This document shows positions 51,033 through 64,000 of a stretch of DNA of 64,000 bases, piece after piece (the first letter of the stretch is position 1; each line of letters opens with the position of its first letter). Made by a program: the position numbers and the translations under genes. This DNA comes from Nocardioides sp. B-3 (GTDB taxonomy: Bacteria > Actinomycetota > Actinomycetes > Propionibacteriales > Nocardioidaceae). The notes under the pieces are model-generated. The model did no database searches. It was not told the origin of the DNA and was given only the letters and a program-made list of their open reading frames with translations. The stretch is taken from contig NZ_CP087968.1 in assembly GCF_024703895.1 (NCBI RefSeq), forward strand, positions 3,844,001 to 3,908,000, in the 5' to 3' direction.

Positions 51033-51855
51033 TCAGGCGTACTGCACGCACCGCTCCGGGCCGGTGAAGCCGAACAGTGCGAGCCCGGACTCGGTCGCCA
51101 GCCGCACGGACAGGCTCGTGGGCGCGCCCACCGCCACCGGGGCTGCCGATGCCGCTGGCGACCGCCTTCTGCACGAGCTCGAACCCGGCCCGTCCGCTGA
51201 CCACGAGGCACGCAGCTGCGCGTGGTTCGCCGGCCAGCACCCGGTGGCCGATCACCTTGTCCACGGCGTTGTGGCGCCCGACGTCCTCACGCACGACCAG
51301 CAGCCGCCCGTCCTCGTCGGCGAGGGCCGCGGCGTGCACGCCGCCCGTCCTGCCGAAGACGGCCTGCCCTTCGCGCATCCGGGCGGGCAGGCCGCGGATG
51401 ACGTCGACGGACGGGATCGCACCGGGCCACGGCGGCGCCGACCGCACGTCCAGCACCGCCGCGACGCTGTCCTTGCCGCACACGCCGCACGCGGAGGAGC
51501 CGGCCGACTGAGCGGCATGCCGGTGACCGATGTCGGTGGCCTCTGCCACGGTGATCGTCACGACGTTGAACTCCCCGGTCGGGGGCCGGGTCGGCGTCGG
51601 TGCAGTAGGCCACCCGCACGATCCCTGAAGGAGGCACCAGTGACTCGTTCGCCGCGAAGCCCGCCGCCAGCTCGAAGTCGTGACCCGGCGTCCGCATCGT
51701 CACCCAGACCCGCTCGGCCGGGGCTCCGGGCGATGCCAGCCTGATCTCGAGGGGTTCCTCGGTCGCGAGCCGGTCCTCGTGCGTGCGCTCACCCGCGGCC
51801 GTGTGCTCGGTGACCCTCGCGCGCACCGAGGGTCCGGGGCGGCGTGCCGGGCTGC

Positions 51856-51859
<4 letters not shown>
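51033..51859 (-). CDS. fdhD: Formate dehydrogenase sulfurtransferase
   Basis: FdhD moves sulfur from IscS to the molybdenum cofactor of formate dehydrogenase. It shows TEEPLEIRLASPG, the HDFELAAGFAANE motif, SSACGVCGKDSV (the CxxC loop), REDVGRHNAVDKVIGH and SGRAGFELVQKAVASGI. Frame slips near 51575 and 51145 are followed by the C-terminus LFGFTGPERCVQYA. Corrected length is 274 residues. No formate dehydrogenase is encoded in this window. Its ATG overlaps the pepN stop, so the two share a transcript. Confidence 0.9.
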
Positions 51860-54352
<2,493 letters not shown>

Positions 54353-54513
54353 GCCAGCACCCTAGTCACGACAAGCCTTGTGGCGTGGGGGAGGTCACCC
54401 CGGAAATGGTCCGGCGAAGTGTTTCCACACCCGTAGAATGTAAGAGTCGCATCAGCGATCTATGCATTACATCTCTCACCCGGCCGGCACGGCCGAAAGG
54501 ACCAGGGAACACC

Positions 54514-54657
54514 ATGAGCACGCAGCTGCACCTCGCCAACGGAATCGTCGAGGGACGGGCCTTCTCCATCGAGGACAGGGCGCTGCTGCGGACCGTGGAG
54601 CTGGCCCGCCGCGAGCAGCGCCGCGCGGCACGCGCCGCCCGCCGGAACGCTCGCTGA
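54514..54657 (+). CDS. Small basic hypothetical protein, 47 residues
   Basis: The ATG is preceded by AGGGA about six bases upstream. The product starts MSTQLHLANGIVEGRAFSIE and ends in a very arginine-rich tail (REQRRAARAARRNAR). It has no membrane helix and no motif I know; it could bind nucleic acid. The upstream region has ATGTAA at 54438 and TTACAT at 54467, an inverted repeat that may be an operator. Codon use fits a real gene, though I cannot rule out a chance ORF. Confidence 0.5.
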   Translation: MSTQLHLANGIVEGRAFSIEDRALLRTVELARREQRRAARAARRNAR

Positions 54658-54688
54658 CCCGAGCCGCGCTGGCGCCTATGCTCGCCGC

Positions 54689-55118
54689 ATGAGCGACAAC
54701 CTCCGCAGCATCGAGCTGACCCGGGATCGGCAACGCCCGCTTCAAGGCCACCAACGACCGCGGCGGCGAGACCTTCATGGGCGTCGGGGGAGAGGACCCC
54801 GACTTCACCCCGGTCGAGCTGCTCCTGGCCGCCATCGCCGGCTGCAGCGCCCTCGACGTCGAGGCCCTCACCAGGAAGCGGTCCGACAGCACCGTCTTCG
54901 ACGTGTCGGTCGAGGGCAGCAAGGTCCGCGACGATGGCGGAAACCACATGACCGGGCTGCGCGTGAGCTTCGACGTGACCTTCCCCGACGGCCCCGAGGG
55001 CGATGCAGCACGCGAGTTCCTGCCGCGCGCGATCGCGATGTCGCGCGATCGCCTGTGCACGGTCAGCCGCACGGTCCAGCTCGGCGCCGAGGTCGCCTAC
55101 GACGGCACGGAAGCCTGA
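54689..55118 (+). CDS. OsmC family peroxiredoxin-like protein
   Basis: After [12 protein letters not shown] an extra G in 54723-54725 shifts the frame, then [20 protein letters not shown] continues into [20 protein letters not shown], which carries one of the two active cysteines. The second Cys is in [14 protein letters not shown]. Corrected length is 142 residues. OsmC proteins reduce organic peroxides. It lies 31 bases after the small ORF and may be co-transcribed with it. Confidence 0.85.
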
Positions 55119-55123
55119 CGCGG

Positions 55124-56014
55124 GTGTGGCGTCGGAGCACCTCCCGAGGCTGGACCACGGATCGGATGCCGCGCCGGGACGGGCGGACCTTCGTCGTCAC
55201 GGGCGCCTCGAGCGGTGTCGGCCTCGCGACAGCCAAGGCGCTGGCCGCGGCGGGGGCGCGGGTCGTGGTCGCCGTACGCAATCCGGACAAGGGACGTGCG
55301 GTCCCGAGGGGGTGTGCCGGGTGACTTCGTCGTACGCCGCCTCGATGTCGCCGACTTGTCGTCGGTACGCGCCTTCGCGGACGAGACGCCCACCCCCGGA
55401 CGTGCTGGTCAACAACGCAGGCGTCATGTCGCTGCCCGAGTCACGGACGGTGGACGGCTTCGAGACGCAGCTCGCGACCAACCACCTCGGCCACTTCGCG
55501 CTCACCAACCTGCTGCTGCCCCGGCTGACCGACCGCGTCGTGGTGATCGGGTCCGCGGCCCACCGCAGCGGAGTGCTCGACGTCGACGACCTGTTCTTCG
55601 AGCGCCGGCCGTGCCGCCCCTACGCCGCGTACGCCGCGTCGAAGCTCGCCAACGTCAGCTTCCTCGGCGAGCTGCACCGACGTCTCACCACGGCCGGATC
55701 GTCGGTGCGAGCCGTCGGCGCCCACCCCGGTTACACCTCGACCGGGATCCGAGGTCGGCACCGGGAGTGCCGCGTTCAACCGCGTGGGCGCCCCGGGCAA
55801 CCGACTGGTCGGCATGCCGGTGGAGCGGGGCGCGCTGCCCTCGCTGTACGCGGCGACCATGGACATCGCGGGCAACACCTATGTCGGTCCGCACGGACCG
55901 CGCGAGCTGTGGGGCTCGCCAGTCCCGGTCGGGCGCTCCGAAATGGCCAGCGACCCCGACCTCGCCGCCCGGCTGTGGGCGAAGTCGGAGTCGCTGACGG
56001 GTGTCAGCTGGTGA
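55124..56014 (+). CDS. Short-chain dehydrogenase/reductase (retinol-dehydrogenase-like)
   Basis: The NAD(P) loop [24 protein letters not shown] ([12 protein letters not shown]), the catalytic YAASK ([13 protein letters not shown]) and an N-terminal [13 protein letters not shown] typical of the WWOX/retinol group are present. Frames slip near 55303, 55395 and 55752. The GTG at 55124 gives the fuller N-terminus; the ATG at 55166 is an alternative. The substrate is unknown. Its stop abuts the convergent isomerase gene. Confidence 0.82.
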
Positions 56015-56732
56015 TCAGCCGATCGTCACGGCGGTGATGTCGATCGGGCCGGCGTTGGGCACGCCGCCACCGGCGGGGTGCGAACCGTCATCGCCTTCCT
56101 TGGCGGCGTCGGTCAGCAGCTTGAGGCCAGCCGGGTCGACGGTGCCGAAGACGTTGTAGTCGGGCGTCAGGCCGGGGGAGTCGTTGAACACCATGAAGAA
56201 CTGCGAGCCGTTGGTGTTGGGGCCGGCGTTGGCCATCGCGAGAGTGCCGGCCTCGTAGGTCTCCTCGCCGGTCAGCTCGTCGGCGAAGCTGTAGCCCGGA
56301 CCGCCGGAGCCGGTGCCGGACGGGTCGCCGCACTGCAGGATCCCGAACGAGGACGACGTCGCCATCCGCGGGCATGGGGAGTCGTCGAAGAAGCCCTGCT
56401 CGGCCAGCGAGACGAACGAGTTGACCGTGCACGGGGTGGCGTCGGCGTCCAGCGTGGCCGCGATGTCGCCGAGCGTGGTCTCGAAGACCACCTTCACCTC
56501 TCCGGAGACCGTCGGCTCGCTCGGCGGGAGGTCGACCTCCTTGGCCGCGGGGGCTCCTTCGACGTACTCACAGGGACCAGCGGCGGACTCGTCGGGGAGT
56601 CTCCGTGGTCTCGCTGGTGGTCTCGTTGGTGGACGGGTCGGTCGCGGTGTCGTCACCGTCCCCTTCATTGCCGCATGCGGCGAGGGACAGGCAGGCCGGG
56701 GTCGCCGAGACGGCGACGAGTCGCTTCAACAT
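56015..56732 (-). CDS. Lipoprotein peptidyl-prolyl cis-trans isomerase (cyclophilin)
   Basis: The first 20 residues ([20 protein letters not shown]) are a lipoprotein signal with lipobox LAAC, followed by a Thr/Glu-rich linker. An extra base in 56594-56597 shifts the frame after TTETP. The cyclophilin domain includes [56 protein letters not shown] and [16 protein letters not shown]. Corrected length is 238 residues. It would help fold proteins outside the membrane. Confidence 0.9.
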
Positions 56733-56839
56733 GTCGATGATCGTAGGGGAGCGCTGGGCGCGAGGTGAGAAGGCCCGGCATCGATGGCGACGACGGGCCG
56801 GCGGAGCCAGCTTAGGGCGATGCGCCTACGATTGCGCCC

Positions 56840-57193
56840 GTGAATCAAAGCGCGAGCAACCCGGGGGACCGGATCCCGCTGCTCATCACCATCGGAATCT
56901 TCCTCGCGATGCTGGCATGCGTGCCCCTCGTGCTGATGCTGGACGACAACATCGACGAAGATCGGCCGATGTACCGGGACCTGCAGCGGATGCAGACCTA
57001 CCGGGCCGCCCACGTTGCCAACGACGGTAGTCCCGTCGAGGTGACCGTGTCCGAGGGTGAGGTCGTCGAGATCGGGGCTTCGGCGTTCGAGACATCGCCC
57101 GGCGTGACGATCCGCGTGCGAGCGACAGACAAGGACTCGTTCTGCGTCACCGCGAGCAACGACTCAGGCGAGAAGGCCGAGCGCTGCAGCTAG
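56840..57193 (+). CDS. Hypothetical single-pass membrane protein
   Basis: The 117-residue product starts at a GTG; residues 10-30 (RIPLLITIGIFLAMLACVPL) form one membrane helix or uncleaved signal, and the rest is a small beta-rich-looking outside domain with a Cys pair (FCVTASN and ERCS). I recognise no family. The gene stands alone, divergent from the isomerase. Confidence 0.6.
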   Translation: MNQSASNPGDRIPLLITIGIFLAMLACVPLVLMLDDNIDEDRPMYRDLQRMQTYRAAHVANDGSPVEVTVSEGEVVEIGASAFETSPGVTIRVRATDKDSFCVTASNDSGEKAERCS

Positions 57194-57479
57194 CCAGAGC
57201 TCACGACCGCGATCATGAACGTGTTCGCTCCGCCGGCCCACCGGCGTCTGAGGATGGGGAGTGGCCACCCTCATCTCGACTCGTATTGACATAATGTCAG
57301 TTATCGGCGGTTCGTGACGCGTCGTCGACCAAGGTGGATCGAACCGAACGCGCGGCCTCTCTATCAACGCAGGCTGTCGAGGGACTCTCACCCCCGGCTG
57401 TCGTATACGGCAGTTCTCATTCGTAGTGGAGACAAGCGCCGGCAAACCGTCGGCGCTCGCACCCACGGAAGGCAATCAG
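57194..57479. promoter_or_regulatory. Intergenic region with operator-like palindrome
   Basis: About 285 bases without a gene precede the DHFR-like gene. TGACATAATGTCA at 57287-57299 is a perfect 13-base palindrome and overlaps a possible -35 TTGACA. A repressor site is likely; the regulator is not in the window. Confidence 0.5.
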
Positions 57480-57979
57480 ATGAGCGAGCTCGTCAACTCC
57501 ACCTACATCAGCCTCGACGGCGTCATCGAGAGTCCGCAGACCCGGCCGGCCACAGGCGGCTTCGGTGAACAGGGGAACAAGATCCAGACGGATCTCGTGC
57601 TCGCCAGTTCAGCCCTGATCATGGGCCGGCAGACCTATGAGGTCATGGCTCCCGTGTGGCCGACGATGGCCGGCACTGCCCCGGCGGACAAGTGAACTCG
57701 ATGCCCAAGCACGTCGCGTCCACCACGTTGAGCGATCCGGAATGGCACAACACCCACGTCATCGAGGACGAGCTGGTGACCGCCGTGAAGGAGCTGAAGG
57801 AGAAGTCGCAGGGCGACATCGTGCAGTTCGGCATCCTCGGCCGCAGTGGGCCGCAGGCCCTGCTCTTCAGCGAGGGGCCGGTGACCCGTTTCCAACTCAC
57901 CGAGGCCACTCCACTCGCGTCGGGGATCGTGATCCTCGACTACCGCGTCGTCGGTGCCGACACGGACGTGCAGTCATGA
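57480..57979 (+). CDS. Dihydrofolate reductase-like (RibD C-terminal) protein, internally shortened
   Basis: The N-terminus VNSTYISLDGVIESPQ and ASSALIMGRQTYEVMAPVWP and, after a missing base near 57691, KVNSMPKHVASTTL are those of the RibD-C/DHFR family. After GDIVQFGI the usual segment of about 25 residues (the helix and strand ahead of the GxDALLF motif) is missing, and the protein resumes GPQALLFSEGPVTRFQL and ASGIVILDYRV. At about 166 residues it is shorter than the common 190. Either a genuine in-frame loss or a compound error is possible. It would be an NADPH-dependent reductase of unknown substrate. Confidence 0.7.
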
Positions 57980-58000
57980 CCGCGATGAAGGAACAGGCTG

Positions 58001-58890
58001 TCAGGGCGTGTACCCAAGGCTGACCACCTCGACAGCGAACCTCTCCAAGATGTCTCGGTGTCGGTTCACCATCTCGGACCGCTGCTCGAGCATCAGTGTC
58101 TCGACCATCGCGAAGTAGTCCTTGCCGCAGTCGGCGTAGATGGTCGCAAGGCGCTGCCTGTCGGCGTCGGCCGCGCCGTCGACCCCTGACAGGTAGCTGC
58201 TGGCGGGGTTCCTCACGGAGACGGTCAGGCCTGAGCGCTGTTCGAGGCACCCTGCCAACGGGCCTCTCAAAGCTGCTACCCGGTTGTCCGCAGTCACCGT
58301 GCGCTCGACCTCGGCCCACGGTGACCTCAGCTCGGACCACGCTTGGAACGTCGGCGCCTGATCGATCAGGTTGCCGGGACTCGCCGCGTCACAGTCACGC
58401 CGCGCGCCGGCGAACATGTTGACATAATCTTCCGTGAAGCCCCGCTCGCGGATCAGCTCGAGGTCGGGTGTGGTGTCCTGCGAGAAGCGCTCCGACGTGT
58501 CGTCGATCGGTGCTCCCCGACCACCGCACTGCTGGGCCATCCAGCTTCGGATGAACGTGTTGATCCGGATCGAGCGCCGCTGCCCGGGGCCCGGAACGCT
58601 GAAGGTCCCCTCGATGACGTCGGACAACACCTTCGGGTCCACCGCGGTTGGGCTGCTCGCAGCATCGACCGCCCGATCTCCGGAGTCGTCACCTCCGGCG
58701 CCGACCTGCGTCACGATCGCTCCCCGCCGAGAACCACCGCAACCGAGGCCGCGACGAGCGAGACTGTGATCAGCGACCTTTGTCGCTTCGCCTTCTTGCC
58801 GGACGCGACGAGGGATGCCATGGCCGGCCGGCGATCGGGGACGCGCTCCCCCAGGTCATCAAGAAGTCGAGTGGCTTCGTCGTGATTCAT
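58001..58890 (-). CDS. Membrane protein encoded with the ECF sigma factor (candidate anti-sigma factor)
   Basis: The ATG at 58890 overlaps the sigma factor stop (ATGA). The N-terminal part MNHDEATRLLDDLGERVPDR and a membrane helix SLITVSLVAASVAVVLGG precede, after a missing base near 58722, a 240-residue outside domain rich in charged residues with several Cys (QQCGGRG, RRDCDAA, AGCLEQR, YADCGKD). No enzyme motif is visible. By position and topology it could hold the sigma factor at the membrane, but no zinc-containing anti-sigma motif (HxxxCxxC) is present. Confidence 0.6.
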
Positions 58891-59409
58891 CGCGTCCCTC
58901 CGTGGTCGGTCAGGTCTGGGCTGTTGGCGAGCACGCCGAGCGCCCGCGACAGGCGGCTCTTGACCGTGCCCGGCGCGATGGACAGAGCGGCGGCGATCTC
59001 CGATTCGGTCAGGCGAACGAAGTAGCGGAGCGCGACGACCTCGCGTTGCCCCCCGGCTCAGACCGCTCACTGCTCGCCGTACGGCGTCGGCGGTGTCACT
59101 GGCCCCGGTGGCATCGGCTTCGTGCACGTCGGGGACGTCCGCGACCGACGTTTCTCGCCGCCACCGACGACGATGCGTGTCTCGGTGGGCGTTCACGAGC
59201 ATCTTCGACACGTAGGCGTCGCGATGGTCTGCCTTCATCACCTTGTGCCGGGCGACGTAGACCTTGAGGAGCGTCGTCTGTGCCGGGTCCTCGGCCTCGG
59301 AGAGCGTGCAGCCCAGTGCCGGGGCAGTGCGCACCGGGAGCGACATGCCCTCGCGACGGCGGTCCCCGCGTACACCCAAAAAGGACGCCCACACGGACGC
59401 CCCTTCCAC
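58887..59409 (-). CDS. RNA polymerase ECF sigma factor (SigE-like family)
   Basis: Region 2 is seen in AEDPAQTTLLKVYVARHKVM and DAYVSKMLVNAHRDTHRRRW; an extra G near 59054 shifts the frame, and region 4 then reads QREVVALRYFVRLTESEIAA and PGTVKSRLSRALGVLANSPD. Corrected length is 173 residues. The start is uncertain (GTG 59409, ATG 59346), and the N-terminal stretch is weakly conserved. It is coupled to the next gene and lies divergent from helR with just 64 bases between, so the RAE there might affect both. Confidence 0.75.
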
Positions 59410-59430
59410 TCTCAACTTATAGCGGAGGTG

Positions 59431-59450
59431 GGGGCTTGCGGCAAGGCCCC
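59431..59450. promoter_or_regulatory. Rifamycin-associated element (RAE)
   Basis: GGGGCTTGCGGCAAGGCCCC, an inverted repeat, lies 23 bases before the helicase start. As I recall it, this is the published consensus of the actinobacterial element found upstream of rifamycin-inactivating and helR genes and needed for their induction by rifamycins. I rely on memory for the consensus. Confidence 0.85.
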
Positions 59451-59473
59451 GACGATGCCGCAGACTTCACGCC

Positions 59474-61628
59474 GTGACGCTGCTGAACACTGATCCCTTC
59501 GCCCTGCCCGACGCTCTCTCCGCCAAGTCCGACCCCGCCCTCATCGACGCCGACCGCGCGCACTTCGCTGCGATCGAGCAGAGCCTCGAGGTCACGATCG
59601 CCGACCTCCGGGACCGTCTCGACGCCACTCTCAAGGCGCCCGGTGGCATCGACCGGGCGGCGATGGACCACGACGAGGAGATCCACCGCCTCGGCGTCCG
59701 GCTGCGCACGCTGCGGCGCTACACCCCGGACCTGTGCCTCGGCCGGGTCGTCGGAACGAACGGCGAGACCCTCTACGTCGGACGTCTCGGCCTCACCGAC
59801 CGCACGGGCGCCCGACTGCTGCTCGACTGGCGCTCCCCCGCGGCCGAACCGTTCTTCGGAGCGACCCACGCCAACCCGATGGGGTTGGCGAGTCGCCGTC
59901 GCTACCGGTGGACGCGCGGCCGGATCAGCGACTACTGGGACGAGGTGTTCACGCCGGAGGGACTCGAGGGGCACGCTGCCCCGGATGACCAGTCGGCCTT
60001 CATCGCCACCCCGGGCAGCAACCGGTCGCCGCAGATGCGCGACGTCCTCGGCACGATCCGGGCCGACCAGGGACGCCATCATCCGTGCCGGTTCACGCGG
60101 CGCCCTCGTCGTCGACGGCGGCCCCGGCACGGGTAAGACAGTGGTCGCACTCCACCGCACGGCCTACCTCCTCTACTCCGATCCACGACTCGGCGATCGC
60201 CGTGGCGGCGTGCTCTTCGTCGGCCCGCACCAGCCCTATCTCAACTACGTCGGCGACGTGCTGCCCAGCCTCGGCGAGGAAGGCGTGCAGACCTGCACGC
60301 TCCTCGACCTCCAGCCCGAAGGGTTGACGACCAAGCCGGAAGCAGACCCCGAGGTGGCGCGCCTCAAGTCGTCCGCCGACATGGTCCGGGCGATCGAGAC
60401 CGGCCGTGCGGCTGTACGAGGAGCCACCCAGCGAAGGCATGGAGGTCGAGACCCACTGGGCCGACGTCTGGCTCAGCACCAGCGACTGGGCCGAGGCCTT
60501 CGAGACGCCCGCCCCCGGCACCCCGCACAACGAGGCACGCGACGAGATCTGGGAGGAACTCATCACGATCCTGATGGACAAGCACGAGGCCGACGACGAC
60601 GTCTCCCCCGATCTTGTACGGCGATCGCTGACCCAGAACGCGGCGCTGGCCGACGCCTTCAACAAGGCTCGGCCGATCATCGAGGCCACGGACCTCGTCG
60701 GCGACCTCTGGGAGGTCCCGGCATATCTGCGCATGTGCGCGCCCCGGCTCAGCGCCGACGAGGTCCGCACTCTCCGGCGTGCCGACGCCCGTGACTGGAC
60801 ACTGTCCGACCTGCCGCTGTTGGACGCCGCCCGACAACGTCTCGGCGACCCCGAGGCATCTCGGAGGCGACGACGTCACGAGGCCGCCGTTGCCGCGGAG
60901 CACGCCCAGATGGATCGCGTGATCGACGAGATCCTCCAGCTCGACGACGAGGACGGGCTGATGGCGCAGCTCAAGCAGGGCGGCATTCGCGACGCACTCG
61001 TCGACGAGGGTGCACTCCCCCGGGCCGAGCGCGACCTGCTCGCCGGTCCCTTCGCGCACGTCGTCGTCGACGAGGCACAAGAGCTCACCGACGCTGAGTG
61101 GCAGATGCTGCTGCAACGGTGTCCGTCACGGAGCTTCACCATCGTCGGCGACCGTGCGCAGGCGCGGCACGGCTTCACCGAGTCGTGGGAAGAGCGGCTC
61201 GAGCGCGTCGGGCTCGGCGAGGTCCAGCTCGCCTCGCTGGCGATCAACTACCGCACGCCCCAGGGAGGTCATGGCGGCCGCTGAGCCGGTCATCCGCGCC
61301 GTACTCCCCGACGCCAACGTGCCCACCTCGATCCGCAGCAACGGCGTCCCCGTGCACCGCGGATCGGTCGACGAGCTGCCCTCGATCCCGAGAGGCCCGG
61401 CTCTCCGAGCACGAGCACGGCGAGGGCATCGCCTGCGTCATCGGCGACCCCACGTTCGAGGCGACCGACCGGATCAGGTCCCTCTCCCCCGAGCACGTGA
61501 AGGGCCTCGAGTTCGACCTGGTCGTGCTCATCGACCCCGAGTCGTTCGGCACCGGGATCGAGGGTGCTGTCGACCGCTACGTCGCGATGACGCGCGCGAC
61601 CCAGCGCCTCGTCATCCTGACGTCATGA
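59474..61628 (+). CDS. helR: HelD/HelR-type RNA-polymerase-associated helicase
   Basis: Superfamily 1 ATPase: the Walker A loop is [20 protein letters not shown] and motif [19 protein letters not shown], with motif [23 protein letters not shown] and the C-terminal [13 protein letters not shown]. The N-terminal coiled coil ([20 protein letters not shown]) is that which HelD inserts into RNA polymerase. Frames slip near 60073, 60410, 61265 and 61395; the corrected length is about 717 residues. Proteins with this plan and an upstream RAE (HelR) push RNA polymerase off DNA and protect it from rifamycins. The RAE 23 bases before the GTG start supports HelR over housekeeping HelD. Confidence 0.85.
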
Positions 61629-61647
61629 GGACTGGTCGTTCGAACGA

Positions 61648-64000
<2,353 letters not shown>

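Overview
This is high-GC actinobacterial chromosome. The mycobacterial-type gene order from a pgsA2-like gene through gcvP, F420 genes, GTG starts, Shine-Dalgarno (SD) sequences of the GGAGG type and glycine, MerR and FHA families all point to Actinomycetia. The dialect of the proteins suggests Nocardioidaceae (Nocardioides-like); that last step is inference from memory, not a search.

A dominating property of the window is that about half of the genes are broken by single-base frameshifts. Nearly all sampled cases are one EXTRA base, mostly inside C or G runs of three or more, and removing it restores textbook proteins including essential ones (gcvP, tldD, livM, uvrA-like). I treat these as sequencing or assembly insertions and report whole genes with the break points. 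Genuine decay is limited to 27.6-28.6 kb.

Layout. 1-9.2 kb: a hydantoinase/oxoprolinase gene running off the left edge, a divergent PucR regulator, an F420-dependent glucose-6-phosphate dehydrogenase, and a convergent minus-strand operon fbiC-cofC-ribA-cofE for coenzyme F420. 9.2-13.3 kb: a three-subunit molybdenum hydroxylase (FAD, 2Fe-2S and Mo subunits). 13.4-16.3 kb: gnd, glpX and a DeoR regulator (sugar phosphate metabolism). 16.4-27 kb: DadA, a Rid deaminase, a second PucR regulator, an alanine racemase and a complete Liv-type ABC importer, which together look like uptake and catabolism of alanine or related amino acids; then a 31-codon ORF coupled to an unusual protein made of four tandem helix-turn-helix units, and moaE. 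27.6-28.9 kb: the remains of a MNT/HepT toxin-antitoxin pair and of a tyrosine integrase beside a tRNA-Pro gene. 29-33 kb: a sulfatase and two CNNM/CBS membrane proteins. 33-41.8 kb: a pgsA2-like gene, DUF881-Sbp-DUF881, gcvH, FHA, ftsR, DUF151, MerR, a glycine riboswitch and gcvP, the same order as Rv1822-Rv1832 of M. tuberculosis. 41.8-54.4 kb: serine hydrolase, tldD/tldE, sulfotransferase, sbcCD, fdhD, pepN. 54.5-64 kb: OsmC, SDR, a peptidyl-prolyl isomerase lipoprotein, a shortened DHFR-like protein, an ECF sigma factor with a membrane partner, a HelD/HelR RNA-polymerase-associated helicase preceded by a rifamycin-associated element, and a UvrA-like ABC ATPase cut by the right edge.

How it works together: F420H2 made by Fgd depends on the FO made by FbiC from a riboflavin intermediate, which explains ribA inside the F420 operon; MoaE supports the molybdenum hydroxylase and FdhD its formate dehydrogenase; the RAE-helR unit is a likely inducible rifamycin defence.
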